A DNA stretch of 47,238 nucleotides from Parasutterella muris (GCF_943193095.1 NZ_CALPCV010000017.1:1-47238); one strand, 5' to 3'. Positions 33,581 to 42,558 are shown, counted from the stretch's first letter. Translations and numbers: made by a program. Notes: generated from the sequence alone by a model not told the origin.

Positions 33581-33643
33581 TACATTACGAATACATTCAT
33601 CTTAAATATTATTAGCAAATGTGTTCTTTCGATTCGTAATGTA
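33581..33643. promoter_or_regulatory. Spaced 12-bp inverted repeat upstream of menF
   Basis: TACATTACGAAT (33581-33592) is repeated inverted as ATTCGTAATGTA (33632-33643), perfect over 12 bases with 39 bases between. It lies 67-129 bp before menF, upstream of the -10 box. Two half-operators bound by a looping or paired regulator are one reading; a large hairpin is another. Confidence 0.45.
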
Positions 33644-33675
33644 AATCTTCAAAACATATCCCCTCTCGGTCTTCT

Positions 33676-33681
33676 TATAAT
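33676..33681 (+). promoter_or_regulatory. Possible -10 box of the men operon
   Basis: A perfect TATAAT lies 28 bases before the menF ATG. The sequence at -35 is not TTGACA-like. Confidence 0.4.
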
Positions 33682-33709
33682 CGACTGATTTAATTGTTAA
33701 GAGGTCCGC

Positions 33710-35008
33710 ATGCTCCCACTCGACACGGCGCTGAATGATTTGCTGAATCAGCTTTCTTCAACGCTGCCCGACGCCCCCGGCTTACGGGTTTTCGAATCTT
33801 CTTTTGCGCTGAACGACAGCTTTGATGCCCTGACTTGGCTCTCAAGCCAGAGCGCCTATCCGCAGTTTTACTGGCAGCAAAGAAGCGGAAGCGAGGAAGC
33901 TGCAGTCCTTGGTAAAGCAGTCGCATTCACTTCGCTTGAAGATGCTCAGAAATTTATTCGTCAGTATCCGGATGAAGACATACGTGTGTGGGGACTGAAT
34001 GAATTTGATCCGTCCCGATCAAGCCTGATTCTGCCTCGTCTGGAGTGGAGACGAAACGGAGAAGATGCAGCTTTACGGCTGACGCTTTTCAGTGAAAATT
34101 CTCTGCGCTCTGACAGCGAATTCGCTAAGGCTTATATCGCAGCCCTCAAGTGCGCAAAACCTTTGCCGCCGCTCCAATCTAAGATGATCCGTGAGGAGCA
34201 TCGACCGGATAAAGAAGAATGGTGCCGTTTAATCAAACTTGCCACCGACACGATCAGTAACGGCAAACTTAATAAAACCGTACTTGCAAGAGCGACCGAC
34301 CTGCACTTTGAAAAGCCGATCAACCCGGCATCCATGCTGAACGAGAGCAGAAAGCAGAACCTTCACTGCTATCACTTCTACATGGCCTTTGACCCTGACA
34401 GCGCCTTTCTCGGTTCTTCCCCGGAAAGACTTTGGCGGCGCATCGGCAAATCACTGCAAACGGAAGCTTTGGCCGGCACCGTCGCAAACCATAATGATGA
34501 TCAGGAAGCGCTCAGACTTGGCAGATGGCTCATGTCAGATGATAAGAATCAGCGTGAGAACATGCTGGTAGTCAAAGACATCTGTCAGCGCCTTGAAGCT
34601 GAATGCGAAAAGCTCGAGGTCCTGCCGGAGCACATTCTCCGCCTGCGCAAGGTGCAGCATTTGCGCAGACAAATTCAAACATCTCTGCATAAAGCCGATG
34701 ACACGATATGTCTCTATCAGCTCCAGCCGACTGCGGCTGTGGCGGGACTGCCGCGAAATGCAGCACGAGAATTCATTGCTGAGTACGAGCCTTTTACCCG
34801 TGAATGGTATGCGGGTTCCGCAGGCTACCTTTCCTTAAAGCAAAGCGAATTCTGCGTTTCTCTGAGATCCGCAAAGATCAGCGGCAATGTCGTTCGTCTC
34901 TATGCAGGCGCGGGCATTGTTCCGGGGTCGGATCCGGAAGCTGAATGGATCGAAATCAATAACAAGGCTGCGGGTCTCAAAACCCTGCTTCAGCCTGAAC
35001 ACAAGTAA
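33710..35008 (+). CDS. menF: Isochorismate synthase
   Basis: 432 residues of the chorismate-binding family. The C-terminal catalytic part contains the motifs AFLGSSPERLWRR, TEALAGTVA and the metal-site region YAGAGIVPGSDPEAEWIEINNK, with Glu residues for Mg2+. The N-terminal region is short and lacks a glutamine amidotransferase. The context menF-menD-menH-menC assigns it to menaquinone rather than siderophore synthesis: chorismate to isochorismate, the first step. The start has AAGAGGTCCGC. menD follows 13 bases after the stop. Confidence 0.92.
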   Translation: MLPLDTALNDLLNQLSSTLPDAPGLRVFESSFALNDSFDALTWLSSQSAYPQFYWQQRSGSEEAAVLGKAVAFTSLEDAQKFIRQYPDEDIRVWGLNEFDPSRSSLILPRLEWRRNGEDAALRLTLFSENSLRSDSEFAKAYIAALKCAKPLPPLQSKMIREEHRPDKEEWCRLIKLATDTISNGKLNKTVLARATDLHFEKPINPASMLNESRKQNLHCYHFYMAFDPDSAFLGSSPERLWRRIGKSLQTEALAGTVANHNDDQEALRLGRWLMSDDKNQRENMLVVKDICQRLEAECEKLEVLPEHILRLRKVQHLRRQIQTSLHKADDTICLYQLQPTAAVAGLPRNAAREFIAEYEPFTREWYAGSAGYLSLKQSEFCVSLRSAKISGNVVRLYAGAGIVPGSDPEAEWIEINNKAAGLKTLLQPEHK

Positions 35009-35021
35009 ACAATAATCTGTC

Positions 35022-36692
35022 ATGTCGCTAAGTTCATTTAACCGCCGCTGGGCGTCCGTTATTCTTGAAGCCGTCAGACGTCACGGCGTCAAACATGTCT
35101 GTATTGCGCCGGGTTCCCGTTCCACTCCGCTAACTTTGTCTGCGGCAGAAAATCCGGGTTTTACTCTGCACACACATTTTGATGAACGCGGACTCGGACA
35201 TCTTGCGCTCGGCCTTGCCAAAGCCGGCAAAGATCCGGTCGCTGTCATTGTTACCTCCGGCACCGCGGTCGCAAACTTGTACCCGGCTCTTATTGAAGCC
35301 GGGCTCACCGGAGAAAAACTCGTCCTGTTAACCGCGGATCGCCCGCAGGAATTGATTGACTGCGGCGCAAATCAGGCTATCCGACAGATAGGAATATTTG
35401 CGTCGCACCCGGCTCGTTCTCTTTTTCTTCCGAGCCCGACTGAGCGGATTTCAGCTCGATGGCTCGTCTCTTCCATTGATGACGCGATGGGAACGCTGCA
35501 TGCGGGAGCTGTACACATCAATTGCCCGTTTACGGAGCCCCTTTACGGAGAAATGGACGACACCGGTCTTAGCTGGCAGCAAAGCCTCGGAGATTGGTGG
35601 ACCGATGACAAGCCTTGGCTTCAGGAAGCTACTCCGATCGAAGTTTTCAAGGAGCGTGACTGGCCGCTCATTCGTCAGCAACGCGGCGTGGTCATCGCCG
35701 GCCGCATGAACGCAAAAGACGGTGTAAAGGCGGCGCAGTGGGCACAGACTCTTGGCTGGCCCTTGATTGGCGATGTGCTCTCTCAAACGGGCCAGCCCCT
35801 GCCTTGCGCAGACCTTTGGCTCAGCAACCCAAAAGCCGTAGAAGAACTCAACCAAGCCGAAATTGTGATTCAGCTCGGAAGCGGACTCACCGGAAAACGC
35901 CTGCTGCAGTGGCAGACTAAATGCGCGCCGAAAGAATATTGGATCGTTGATCCAAACTGCGGCAGACTTGATCCTGCACAGCATCGGGGGCGCCGAATCA
36001 TCGCAGATATCAGCCGCTGGCTGGATCTGCATGAGGCTGAACCCGGAGCGCCTTGGTATAAAGAATGCGTCCAATTATCCAAAGAAACCGCAAAAATTGT
36101 GGAATCAAAGTGCGTCGGTTTCGGAGAAGCTCAGCTTGCGCACCGAATCGGCAAATATCTGCCGGAAAACGGACAGTTCTTTGTTGGCAACAGCCTTATC
36201 GTGCGGCTCATTGACGCGCTTGGGCAGCTCCCCGCCGGATATCCGGTGTACAGCAATCGCGGCGCAAGCGGCATCGACGGCTTGATTTCCACTGCGGCTG
36301 GCGTTCAGCTCGCCACGGGCAAGCCGACGCTTTCGATCGTCGGTGATCTCTCCGCGCTCTATGACGTAAACTCTTTGGCGCTGCTGCGGCACGCAACCGC
36401 ACCGTTTGTTCAGATCATCGTGAACAACAACGGCGGACAGATATTCTCGCTTCTTCCGACGCCTCAGGCAGAAAGAACCCGCTTTTATCAAATGCCTCAG
36501 GATGCGGATTTCGCGCACGCTGCCGGCATGTTCTCTCTTAGATACTGCGCCCCTAAATGCCGGGAAGATTTAGAAACCGCGCTCGCTGAAGCTTGGAAAA
36601 TTCCGGCCGCAACAGTTATAGAACTTAAAGTCAATGAAACCGAAGGCGCTCAGATGCTGAGAAGCCTTCTTAAAGAAGTCAGCCGCTTATGA
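35022..36692 (+). CDS. menD: 2-succinyl-5-enolpyruvyl-6-hydroxy-3-cyclohexene-1-carboxylate synthase
   Basis: 556 residues, a thiamine-diphosphate enzyme that joins isochorismate with 2-oxoglutarate. The MenD N-terminus is clear (SRSTPLTLSAAE and the catalytic Glu in HFDERGLGHLALGLAKAG), and the ThDP/Mg2+ motif is GDLSALYDVNSL with IVNNNGGQIF. Its last four bases overlap the menH start. All conserved blocks are present. Confidence 0.95.
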   Translation: MSLSSFNRRWASVILEAVRRHGVKHVCIAPGSRSTPLTLSAAENPGFTLHTHFDERGLGHLALGLAKAGKDPVAVIVTSGTAVANLYPALIEAGLTGEKLVLLTADRPQELIDCGANQAIRQIGIFASHPARSLFLPSPTERISARWLVSSIDDAMGTLHAGAVHINCPFTEPLYGEMDDTGLSWQQSLGDWWTDDKPWLQEATPIEVFKERDWPLIRQQRGVVIAGRMNAKDGVKAAQWAQTLGWPLIGDVLSQTGQPLPCADLWLSNPKAVEELNQAEIVIQLGSGLTGKRLLQWQTKCAPKEYWIVDPNCGRLDPAQHRGRRIIADISRWLDLHEAEPGAPWYKECVQLSKETAKIVESKCVGFGEAQLAHRIGKYLPENGQFFVGNSLIVRLIDALGQLPAGYPVYSNRGASGIDGLISTAAGVQLATGKPTLSIVGDLSALYDVNSLALLRHATAPFVQIIVNNNGGQIFSLLPTPQAERTRFYQMPQDADFAHAAGMFSLRYCAPKCREDLETALAEAWKIPAATVIELKVNETEGAQMLRSLLKEVSRL

Positions 36693-37447
36693 TTCTCAGC
36701 GCTCAGATTAAAGAGGGACAGTCGGGGCGACCCTGGCTTGTCTTTCTGCACGGTTTCTCGGGAGACCGTCGCGAATGGCAGCCGATCGGAGCGTCTTTTT
36801 GCGAACATCCGCAAATGTATATCGATCTGCCGGGCCATGGCGGTTCTTCAGGAATACACGTGAACGGGTTTGAGGACACCGCCCTGCTCATACGTCAGAC
36901 TTTGGCGCACTATGGTGTGCGGGAATTTTTTCTCATCGGATATTCTCTTGGCGGGCGCATCGCGATGTTTACTGCCTGCAAAGGATTGGTTGGTCTTAAA
37001 GGACTAATTGTAGAAGGCGGCCACCCCGGCCTGCAGGACCAAGAAGCAAAAGAGCAGCGGCGCCTATCCGACCAAGCTTGGGCTAAGCGGTTCCGTTCGG
37101 AGCCCCTGCCGAAAGTTTTTACCGACTGGTACCAACAGCCGGTTTTCAGCTCTCTGACTCAAAAAGAGCGAAGCGCGCTTATCGCTTTGAGAAGCCGCAA
37201 TAACGGAGAAACTTTAGCAGCGATGCTTGAATCCGCATCGTTATCAGCTCAGCCGGATCTGCGGCAGGAGCTGAAAAACAGAACTTTCGCCTTCCATTAC
37301 CTTTGCGGCGAGAAAGACGCAAAGTTCCGAGCGCTTGCTAAAGAGCTCTGTTCTGATGTCAGAGTCATCGAGAACGCAGGACACAATGCTCATCGAGAAA
37401 ATCCCGAAGCCGTCGCAGAAGCGCTTGCCGACATTCTTCGTTCGTAA
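36689..37447 (+). CDS. menH: SHCHC synthase, alpha/beta hydrolase of menaquinone synthesis
   Basis: 252 residues. The hydrolase fold carries VFLHGFSGDRREW near the N-terminus, the nucleophile elbow GYSLGG, and the last-helix His in NAGHNAHRENPE, which match MenH (elimination of pyruvate from SEPHCHC). Its ATG overlaps the menD stop (ATGA), and menC begins 13 bases after its stop. Position in the operon and motifs agree. Confidence 0.9.
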   Translation: MILSAQIKEGQSGRPWLVFLHGFSGDRREWQPIGASFCEHPQMYIDLPGHGGSSGIHVNGFEDTALLIRQTLAHYGVREFFLIGYSLGGRIAMFTACKGLVGLKGLIVEGGHPGLQDQEAKEQRRLSDQAWAKRFRSEPLPKVFTDWYQQPVFSSLTQKERSALIALRSRNNGETLAAMLESASLSAQPDLRQELKNRTFAFHYLCGEKDAKFRALAKELCSDVRVIENAGHNAHRENPEAVAEALADILRS

Positions 37448-37460
37448 CGGACCGCTCATC

Positions 37461-38441
37461 ATGAATTCTCCAAAAACAAATCGTACAGCGCGCGTTTATA
37501 AATGGCAGATACCTATGGATGTGGGTGTTGCACTGCGCGCCAAACGAATCAGCTGCCGAGAGGGCCTTTATATTGAGCTTCGGTCTGAAGATCGCTGCGG
37601 ATGGGGAGAAATCAGTCCGCTTCCCGGATTCAGCGCCGAATCCCTTGAAGAGGCTCAGGACGCTCTGCTTTGCTGGACAAAGCTGTGGCTGAGCGGCGAA
37701 GAAGAACTGCCGAAGCTCCCATCTGCGGCTTTCGGAATCAGCTGTGCGCTCGCAGAACTCAACGGCACGCTTCCCATGAAAGCAGACTACCGTACGGTTC
37801 CGCTTGGAGGCTGCGAGACAGAAAAGCTGGTTAACAAACTTGCCGGCGCCAAAGGAGAAAAAAACGCGAAAGTCAAAGTCGGTTTCTCTGGCGCCGCCAA
37901 TGACGGGATCACTGTCGATACAGTACTTCACGCTGTTTCGGACGTACGCCTGAGGCTTGACGCCAATCGATCATGGACGCTTAGTCAGGCGCTTGACTTC
38001 GCTCAGAACATACGGCCGCATTATCGGGAGCGAATCGCCTTTATAGAAGAGCCTTGTCAGAGCCGGGAAGAATCGCGCATCTTCGCGAGACAGACCGGGA
38101 TTGCGATTGCCTGGGACGAAAGCCTGCGTGAGTCGGACTTTACATTCGATTCGAGCGATATCGCCAAAGCGGTCGTCATCAAGCCGACTCTGACCGGCAG
38201 TTTAGAAAAAATTAAAAGTCAGACCGAAGCCGCCCGAAGGCTTGGCATGACGGCTGTGATCAGCTCTTCACTCGAATCGAGTCTCGGACTCACTCAACTC
38301 GCCCGCATCGCAGCGTGGCTCACGCCAAATACTATCCCCGGGCTCGACACGCTTAACCTTATGCAGTACCAGCAGATTCGTCCGTGGCCGCAAAGCACTC
38401 TTGAATTAGTTCCCGCAGAATCGCTGCAGCGGCTGCTTTAA
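37461..38441 (+). CDS. menC: o-Succinylbenzoate synthase
   Basis: 326 residues from the ATG at 37461; the longer in-frame reading runs through menH and is not a family start. It is an enolase-superfamily enzyme with the catalytic KxK (KVKVG), metal ligands Asp (RLDANRSW), Glu (FIEEPC) and Asp (AWDESL), and the second catalytic Lys (VVIKPTLTG). It dehydrates SHCHC to o-succinylbenzoate. It ends the men run; menB, menE and menA are not in the window. Confidence 0.92.
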   Translation: MNSPKTNRTARVYKWQIPMDVGVALRAKRISCREGLYIELRSEDRCGWGEISPLPGFSAESLEEAQDALLCWTKLWLSGEEELPKLPSAAFGISCALAELNGTLPMKADYRTVPLGGCETEKLVNKLAGAKGEKNAKVKVGFSGAANDGITVDTVLHAVSDVRLRLDANRSWTLSQALDFAQNIRPHYRERIAFIEEPCQSREESRIFARQTGIAIAWDESLRESDFTFDSSDIAKAVVIKPTLTGSLEKIKSQTEAARRLGMTAVISSSLESSLGLTQLARIAAWLTPNTIPGLDTLNLMQYQQIRPWPQSTLELVPAESLQRLL

Positions 38442-38452
38442 AGACAGAAAGC

Positions 38453-38491
38453 AAAACCGCCGTTCTTCGCATTCAGCGGAGCAAACGGCGG
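38453..38491 (-). terminator. Terminator after the LapA-like gene; adjacent second hairpin
   Basis: On the minus strand CCGCCGTT pairs with AACGGCGG across ~19 bases and is followed by TTTTG. A second hairpin ACAGCCGG/CCGGCTGT (38498-38520) lies beside it and could also end menC transcription. menC and the LapA-like gene converge here. Confidence 0.65.
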
Positions 38492-38534
38492 CAGTCAACA
38501 GCCGGAAGAAACCCGGCTGTCAAAATTTACGGCG

Positions 38535-39044
38535 TTATTTACTGATCAGAATCTTTGTAATCTTGTCGTCCATTGTGTCCAGGGAGCCGGTAATCGAGTT
38601 GCTGAGATCTTTATTTGCGTTCGAGATTTGATCCTGAGTGTCTTTAAAAGCGCTCAGAATCTTATTCTGGTTCTCTGTCAGACGCTGCTCTGTCTGAGCC
38701 AGTACATCTCTCTGCTCCTGAGTCCATTTCTGCCACTTAGCCTCGAAATCCGCTTTAACGTCGGAAAGACGGGAGTCTTCACTGTCGGAAGCAAGTTTGC
38801 GCTGAGATTCCAGCTCTTTTGTGAGTCTGCGCATGGTCGCAAAAGCTCCGGTCTGCTGTGCAAACAGACAATAGAGAACGATTAGGAACAAAATCGCAAA
38901 CCAGAACAGCAGCATCAGCGTCAAAGGAGCCTTCGCTGTAGTGACTATTAAATCGACATCAACCGGTGCGTTCACTGCGGTCCAATTGAGAAAAGTGAAT
39001 CCGGCACCGAGCAGAAATACAACGAGCAGAACGATATAACGCAT
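38535..39044 (-). CDS. LapA-domain (DUF1049-like) inner-membrane protein with coiled coil
   Basis: 169 residues. Two transmembrane helices (about 2-21 and 41-63) with the short loop NWTAVNAPVDVDLI resemble the LapA/DUF1049 fold. A long charged coiled coil (about 75-145) follows, rich in Gln/Lys/Glu. In E. coli the relative LapA works with LapB in LPS assembly, but no LapB is seen here. The start has AAGGATTTCAC. Function remains uncertain. Confidence 0.65.
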   Translation of the reverse strand: MRYIVLLVVFLLGAGFTFLNWTAVNAPVDVDLIVTTAKAPLTLMLLFWFAILFLIVLYCLFAQQTGAFATMRRLTKELESQRKLASDSEDSRLSDVKADFEAKWQKWTQEQRDVLAQTEQRLTENQNKILSAFKDTQDQISNANKDLSNSITGSLDTMDDKITKILISK

Positions 39045-39164
39045 GTGAAATCCTTCAGATCAGTTATCTATTTGTAACTAGTCTAATCCATTCCTCAACG
39101 GCACATGTAAACGCGATGCCTAAATGAGTGCAATAATTAAAAAAGATTTTTTGGAGAAATATAG

Positions 39165-39815
39165 ATGAAAACTGATCCGCGTTTTCCCAAGCTTCACATC
39201 GTCGATCATCCTTTGGTCACCCACAAACTCAGCACGATGCGTGAAAAGAAAACTCCTTCTAATTCTTTCCGCCAGCTTCTGAGAGAACTTACTTATTTAA
39301 TCGGCTACGAAGTCACACGCAACCTGCCGATGGAAGTCCGTACGATTGATACACCGCTCGGAAAATGCAAGGCGAGTTTCCTTGCCGGGAAAAAGCTGGT
39401 CATTGTTCCGATTCTGCGTGCCGGTCTCGGCATGTCTGACGGTCTCCTTGATTTAATGCCTTCCGCACGCGTCGGCCACATCGGCCTCTATCGCGGTCCC
39501 GATCATATGCCGGTTGAATACTTGGTTAAGCTGCCGTCCAAACTGGACAAGCGTCAGATTATTCTTTGCGACCCGATGCTCGCGACAGGCAACTCCGCTG
39601 TCGCTGCGGTTGACACACTGCTCAAACGCGGTGTCTGCCCGGAAGACATTAAATTTGTCGCCTTAGTTGCCGCACCTGAAGGTGTTGAAACCTTCCAGAA
39701 GGCACATCCGGAAATTGAGGTTTTTGTGGCCTCTCTTGATGAAAAATTAAATAAGAACGCCTACATTGTTCCGGGCTTAGGCGATGCCGGCGATAGAATC
39801 TTTGGCACCAAATAA
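39165..39815 (+). CDS. upp: Uracil phosphoribosyltransferase
   Basis: 216 residues, the usual length. The PRPP-binding motif IILCDPMLATGNSAVAAVD and the uracil-binding C-terminal loop NAYIVPGLGDAGDRIFGTK are intact, as is PILRAGLGMSDG. It converts uracil and PRPP to UMP. TTGGAGAAATATAG precedes the ATG. A strong bidirectional terminator follows, so it is monocistronic. Confidence 0.97.
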   Translation: MKTDPRFPKLHIVDHPLVTHKLSTMREKKTPSNSFRQLLRELTYLIGYEVTRNLPMEVRTIDTPLGKCKASFLAGKKLVIVPILRAGLGMSDGLLDLMPSARVGHIGLYRGPDHMPVEYLVKLPSKLDKRQIILCDPMLATGNSAVAAVDTLLKRGVCPEDIKFVALVAAPEGVETFQKAHPEIEVFVASLDEKLNKNAYIVPGLGDAGDRIFGTK

Positions 39816-39840
39816 GTGCATAAATATTAGTTTCTAGGTA

Positions 39841-39880
39841 AAAACCCTTAATTTAAAAACGAATTAAGGGTTTTATTTTG
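39841..39880 (+). terminator. Rho-independent terminator after upp
   Basis: AAAACCCTTAATT pairs with AATTAAGGGTTTT (13 bp) across an eight-base loop, and the right arm continues into ATTTTG. Confidence 0.92.
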
Positions 39881-39986
39881 TCTTTTATCAGTTTTAGGCA
39901 AAAATTTAGGCGACTTTTAACGTGCTCTGGCGCATGATACGTTCAGTCGTTGAGACAATAATTTCACCCAAATATTAAGGTTTATC

Positions 39987-40826
39987 ATGTCCGATGAATT
40001 TAAAGACGTATCTCACCTCTACAAGGTGACACCTTCTGCTAAGACCGTGATTGACGGCGAAGACTTAGTAGAGACAAAACAGAAATCTAAGGCTTATGCC
40101 TGGTGCGACGTTCTCCAGTCTGTCACAGGCCTTATCCTTGGTCTGTTCCTGTTCTGCCACATGGCTTTCACCAGCTCCATCCTGCTGGGCAAAGACACCT
40201 TCTGGTCTCTGGTTTCTTTCACCGGCGGCTACTTCATTGACGGTGTTGACCACCTCTGGATGCACGTTGTATTCGTAGGATTCATTTTCATCCTCGTTAT
40301 CATTCACGCCATTCTGGCTCTTCGTAAGTTCCCGAGCAACTACAAAGCCTTCCGCATTATGCGCGGCCACTACAAGCTGCTCCGTCACACTGACACCACA
40401 ATGTGGTGGGTTCAGTTCATCACCGGTGTGATCCTTACAGCTCTTGTTTTCCCGCATCTGCTTCCGATGCTCATGAACCCGGGCGCTATCGGCCCTTATG
40501 GCAGCGGTCTTGAGGTTTATCACTCCTGGCTGTGGGTCATCTTCCTGTTCCTCATCGTTACAGAACTTCACGGCATGATCGGTCTCTATCGTCTGTGCAT
40601 GAAGTGGTGCGGTCCGTCCAACGCTACACGCAGCTTCCTGCGCAAGCTTCTCTACGTTGTCATCGTTCTCATGATCGCTATGGGCTCCTGCACAATCATG
40701 GGCTTCTACAACGCCGGCGAAGAAGCTTCCAAGCTTGATCCGGAAACACACTATGTTCCGGGCTGGCTCCAGACTCCTCAGACTCAGCCGTATCCGAGCT
40801 GGTGGCCTGACCGTCTGAAGAAATAA
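39987..40826 (+). CDS. frdC: Fumarate reductase cytochrome b subunit (Wolinella type)
   Basis: 279 residues with five transmembrane helices, the diheme type B quinol:fumarate reductase anchor of Wolinella. The four axial histidines of Wolinella FrdC (His44, 93, 143, 182) correspond to His58 (CHMAFTSSIL), His107 (IIHAILALRKFP), His157 (FPHLLPMLM) and His195 (ELHGMIGLYRL). Glu193, just before the last ligand, matches the essential Glu180 of the proton pathway. FrdA and FrdB are not beside it: a terminator follows and 656 bp without genes. It may work with frdAB elsewhere. The N-terminal 35 residues are an extra cytoplasmic extension. Confidence 0.88.
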   Translation: MSDEFKDVSHLYKVTPSAKTVIDGEDLVETKQKSKAYAWCDVLQSVTGLILGLFLFCHMAFTSSILLGKDTFWSLVSFTGGYFIDGVDHLWMHVVFVGFIFILVIIHAILALRKFPSNYKAFRIMRGHYKLLRHTDTTMWWVQFITGVILTALVFPHLLPMLMNPGAIGPYGSGLEVYHSWLWVIFLFLIVTELHGMIGLYRLCMKWCGPSNATRSFLRKLLYVVIVLMIAMGSCTIMGFYNAGEEASKLDPETHYVPGWLQTPQTQPYPSWWPDRLKK

Positions 40827-40849
40827 TCAGATATAGGTTCATCTCCTAT

Positions 40850-40877
40850 AAGGGCGTCGCAAGGCGCCCTTTTCTTA
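40850..40877 (+). terminator. Rho-independent terminator after frdC
   Basis: AGGGCG pairs with CGCCCT across TCGCAAGG and is followed by TTTCTT, 24 bases past the stop codon. Confidence 0.85.
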
Positions 40878-41482
40878 TGCCTGCTGTCTATCTTGTCTCA
40901 CAAGCAACTAACGCACCTTCAAGCTAATGCTACGATCTACATCTCGAGACGACCTCAACCATCTCAAATCTGCTCACTAGTTTTCCTTCAAACAAAATAA
41001 AAGTGGACGGCAGTGACGGTACGAATTGAAAGGAGACGATTGCATCAAACAACGTTTTAGAACTTGTAGCTCTATCCATAACACAATCCGCTTTTCAATA
41101 CTCCTTTACCACAAAAAATAATTTTCAAATGCTTATAAATGCACGCTTAAAAAACGCGTCGTACAGATGTTTGTGATTTCTTGCGATTCTAAGTAGGGCT
41201 TTGTTTTTTTAATTTATCCTGCCGTTTATTTTTTATCATTCAATAAGAAGCCAACCTCTTCTTTAGGTATTAATCCGTACTTATAACGATTACACCGGGA
41301 TCGCATTTCCCCTTATATCCCTTACCCGGACAATTCACTAAAGCACATCCCGAGGGTTGTATTTATTTAAGTCCCTTCGATTCAGAATTTACCCATCGAG
41401 GAAAGAGTTAGGAGGCGTCCTATTTAATTTCAATTGCAGCAAGGAAGTTCAGCAGAAACCTTTCACATCAATGGAGTAAATA
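40878..41482. other. Long gene-poor region
   Basis: About 600 bases in which I see no protein-coding frame of any quality, no tRNA and no clear repeat. It is AT-rich between 41080 and 41260, with several short A- and T-runs. The last ~70 bases contain AGTTAGGAGG and AGCAAGGAAG, but the true leader of the next gene is the TGGAGTAAATA before its ATG. A small RNA or promoter cannot be excluded. Confidence 0.5.
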
Positions 41483-42436
41483 ATGCTTAGAAGAAATTTA
41501 TTTAAAACAGCAGCAACAGTCGCAGGATCAAGCTTGTTATCTACAGTCCCTGCAGCGCTCGCCATGGAAGCGGGGAAACGGCCTTTACAGGCAATCGCCT
41601 TGTGCGCCATCGAGCTTCCTCCGGAGGAGTTCGCTAGTCAGGCTAAAAAAGCCGGCTATGAAATGATGGGACTTAGAATTCATCCCATTGTTCCCGGAGC
41701 CCTTGCTCATGAATTTAAAGCCGGTACAAAAGAAATCAAAGCATTCAAACAGTACCTTGCTAATACGGGCATCACATTGCACGGCGTCGATGGGTTTGCC
41801 ATCAACTCTGATACTAACCCTGCTGAATTCCACTCTGTGATGGACGCCTGTGCGGAGCTGGGTGTTAAAAATTTGACACTCTGCGGAGATGCCCCCAATA
41901 AAGAAAAGTTCGCTCGTGTTCTGCAGGATATGGCTGATTATGCTGCACCAAGAGGATTCAATATCGACGTTGAATTCATGATCTGGAGAACTGTAGGTAC
42001 TTTGGAACAGGCTTATGAACTTGTGAAATTGGCCGACCGTAAAAACTGCACCATCGCTGTTGACGCTCTGCATCTTTATAGATCAGGTGGTTCACACAAC
42101 GACCTTGATAAAATTCCGCAGCAGTATTTAGGCGAAATTCATCTTTGCGACGCGGTTATCAATGGTCCGATTGACAAGAAGCTTGTTGCTGCACAGCGCG
42201 CCGGACAGCTTAAAGTCGAATCGACATCCGGAACCCCAAAAGGTTTTGAAGGAGTTGTAAGAGAAGCTCGCGAAGGCCGACTCATCCCCGGTGTTGGCGA
42301 ACTTCCGCTGGTTGAATTCCTGCGCCATATGCCGGAAAGACCGATAGGCGTCGAAGTACCGTTACCTGGTTATCAGACACAAAGAGTATTCGACTTAACC
42401 TATAAATACAGTCAGGACCTGCTCCGGCAGCTTTAA
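41483..42436 (+). CDS. Tat-exported sugar phosphate isomerase/epimerase-like TIM barrel
   Basis: 317 residues. The N-terminus MLRRNLFKTAATVAGSSLL then ALA is a twin-arginine type signal (RRNLFK) with cleavage near PAALA-ME. The mature part is an AP-endonuclease-2/xylose-isomerase-like barrel (KKAGYEMMGLRIHP, and HGVDGFAINSD), with metal-ligand candidates in EFMIWR, DALHLYRSGG and GEIHLCD. Such barrels epimerise or isomerise sugars, inositols or hydroxypyruvates. A periplasmic location is unusual, since most relatives are cytoplasmic. It is monocistronic with a strong terminator; the substrate is unknown. Confidence 0.75.
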   Translation: MLRRNLFKTAATVAGSSLLSTVPAALAMEAGKRPLQAIALCAIELPPEEFASQAKKAGYEMMGLRIHPIVPGALAHEFKAGTKEIKAFKQYLANTGITLHGVDGFAINSDTNPAEFHSVMDACAELGVKNLTLCGDAPNKEKFARVLQDMADYAAPRGFNIDVEFMIWRTVGTLEQAYELVKLADRKNCTIAVDALHLYRSGGSHNDLDKIPQQYLGEIHLCDAVINGPIDKKLVAAQRAGQLKVESTSGTPKGFEGVVREAREGRLIPGVGELPLVEFLRHMPERPIGVEVPLPGYQTQRVFDLTYKYSQDLLRQL

Positions 42437-42470
42437 AAGTTAGTCCTCATCTGGGATAGGTATTATGGAA

Positions 42471-42503
42471 AATAAGCCTCGCACAAAAACGGCGAGGCTT
42501 ATT
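42471..42503 (+). terminator. Terminator after the sugar-isomerase-like gene
   Basis: AATAAGCCTCGC pairs with GCGAGGCTTATT (12 bp) across nine bases. T-rich sequence after it is short (ATTC), so strength depends on the stem. Confidence 0.75.
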
Positions 42504-42558
42504 ATTCTGCAAGCGACATAGCTGAAATTCTCTACGTAAAAGTCCTTTTTCTGCCATT

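Larger units (their letters stand above)
33342..33709. other. Intergenic region before menF
   Basis: 368 bases: the fbp terminator at its start, then very AT-rich DNA from 33530 with a long spaced inverted repeat (33581-33643) and a TATAAT box close to menF. No coding frame is supported. Confidence 0.6.
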
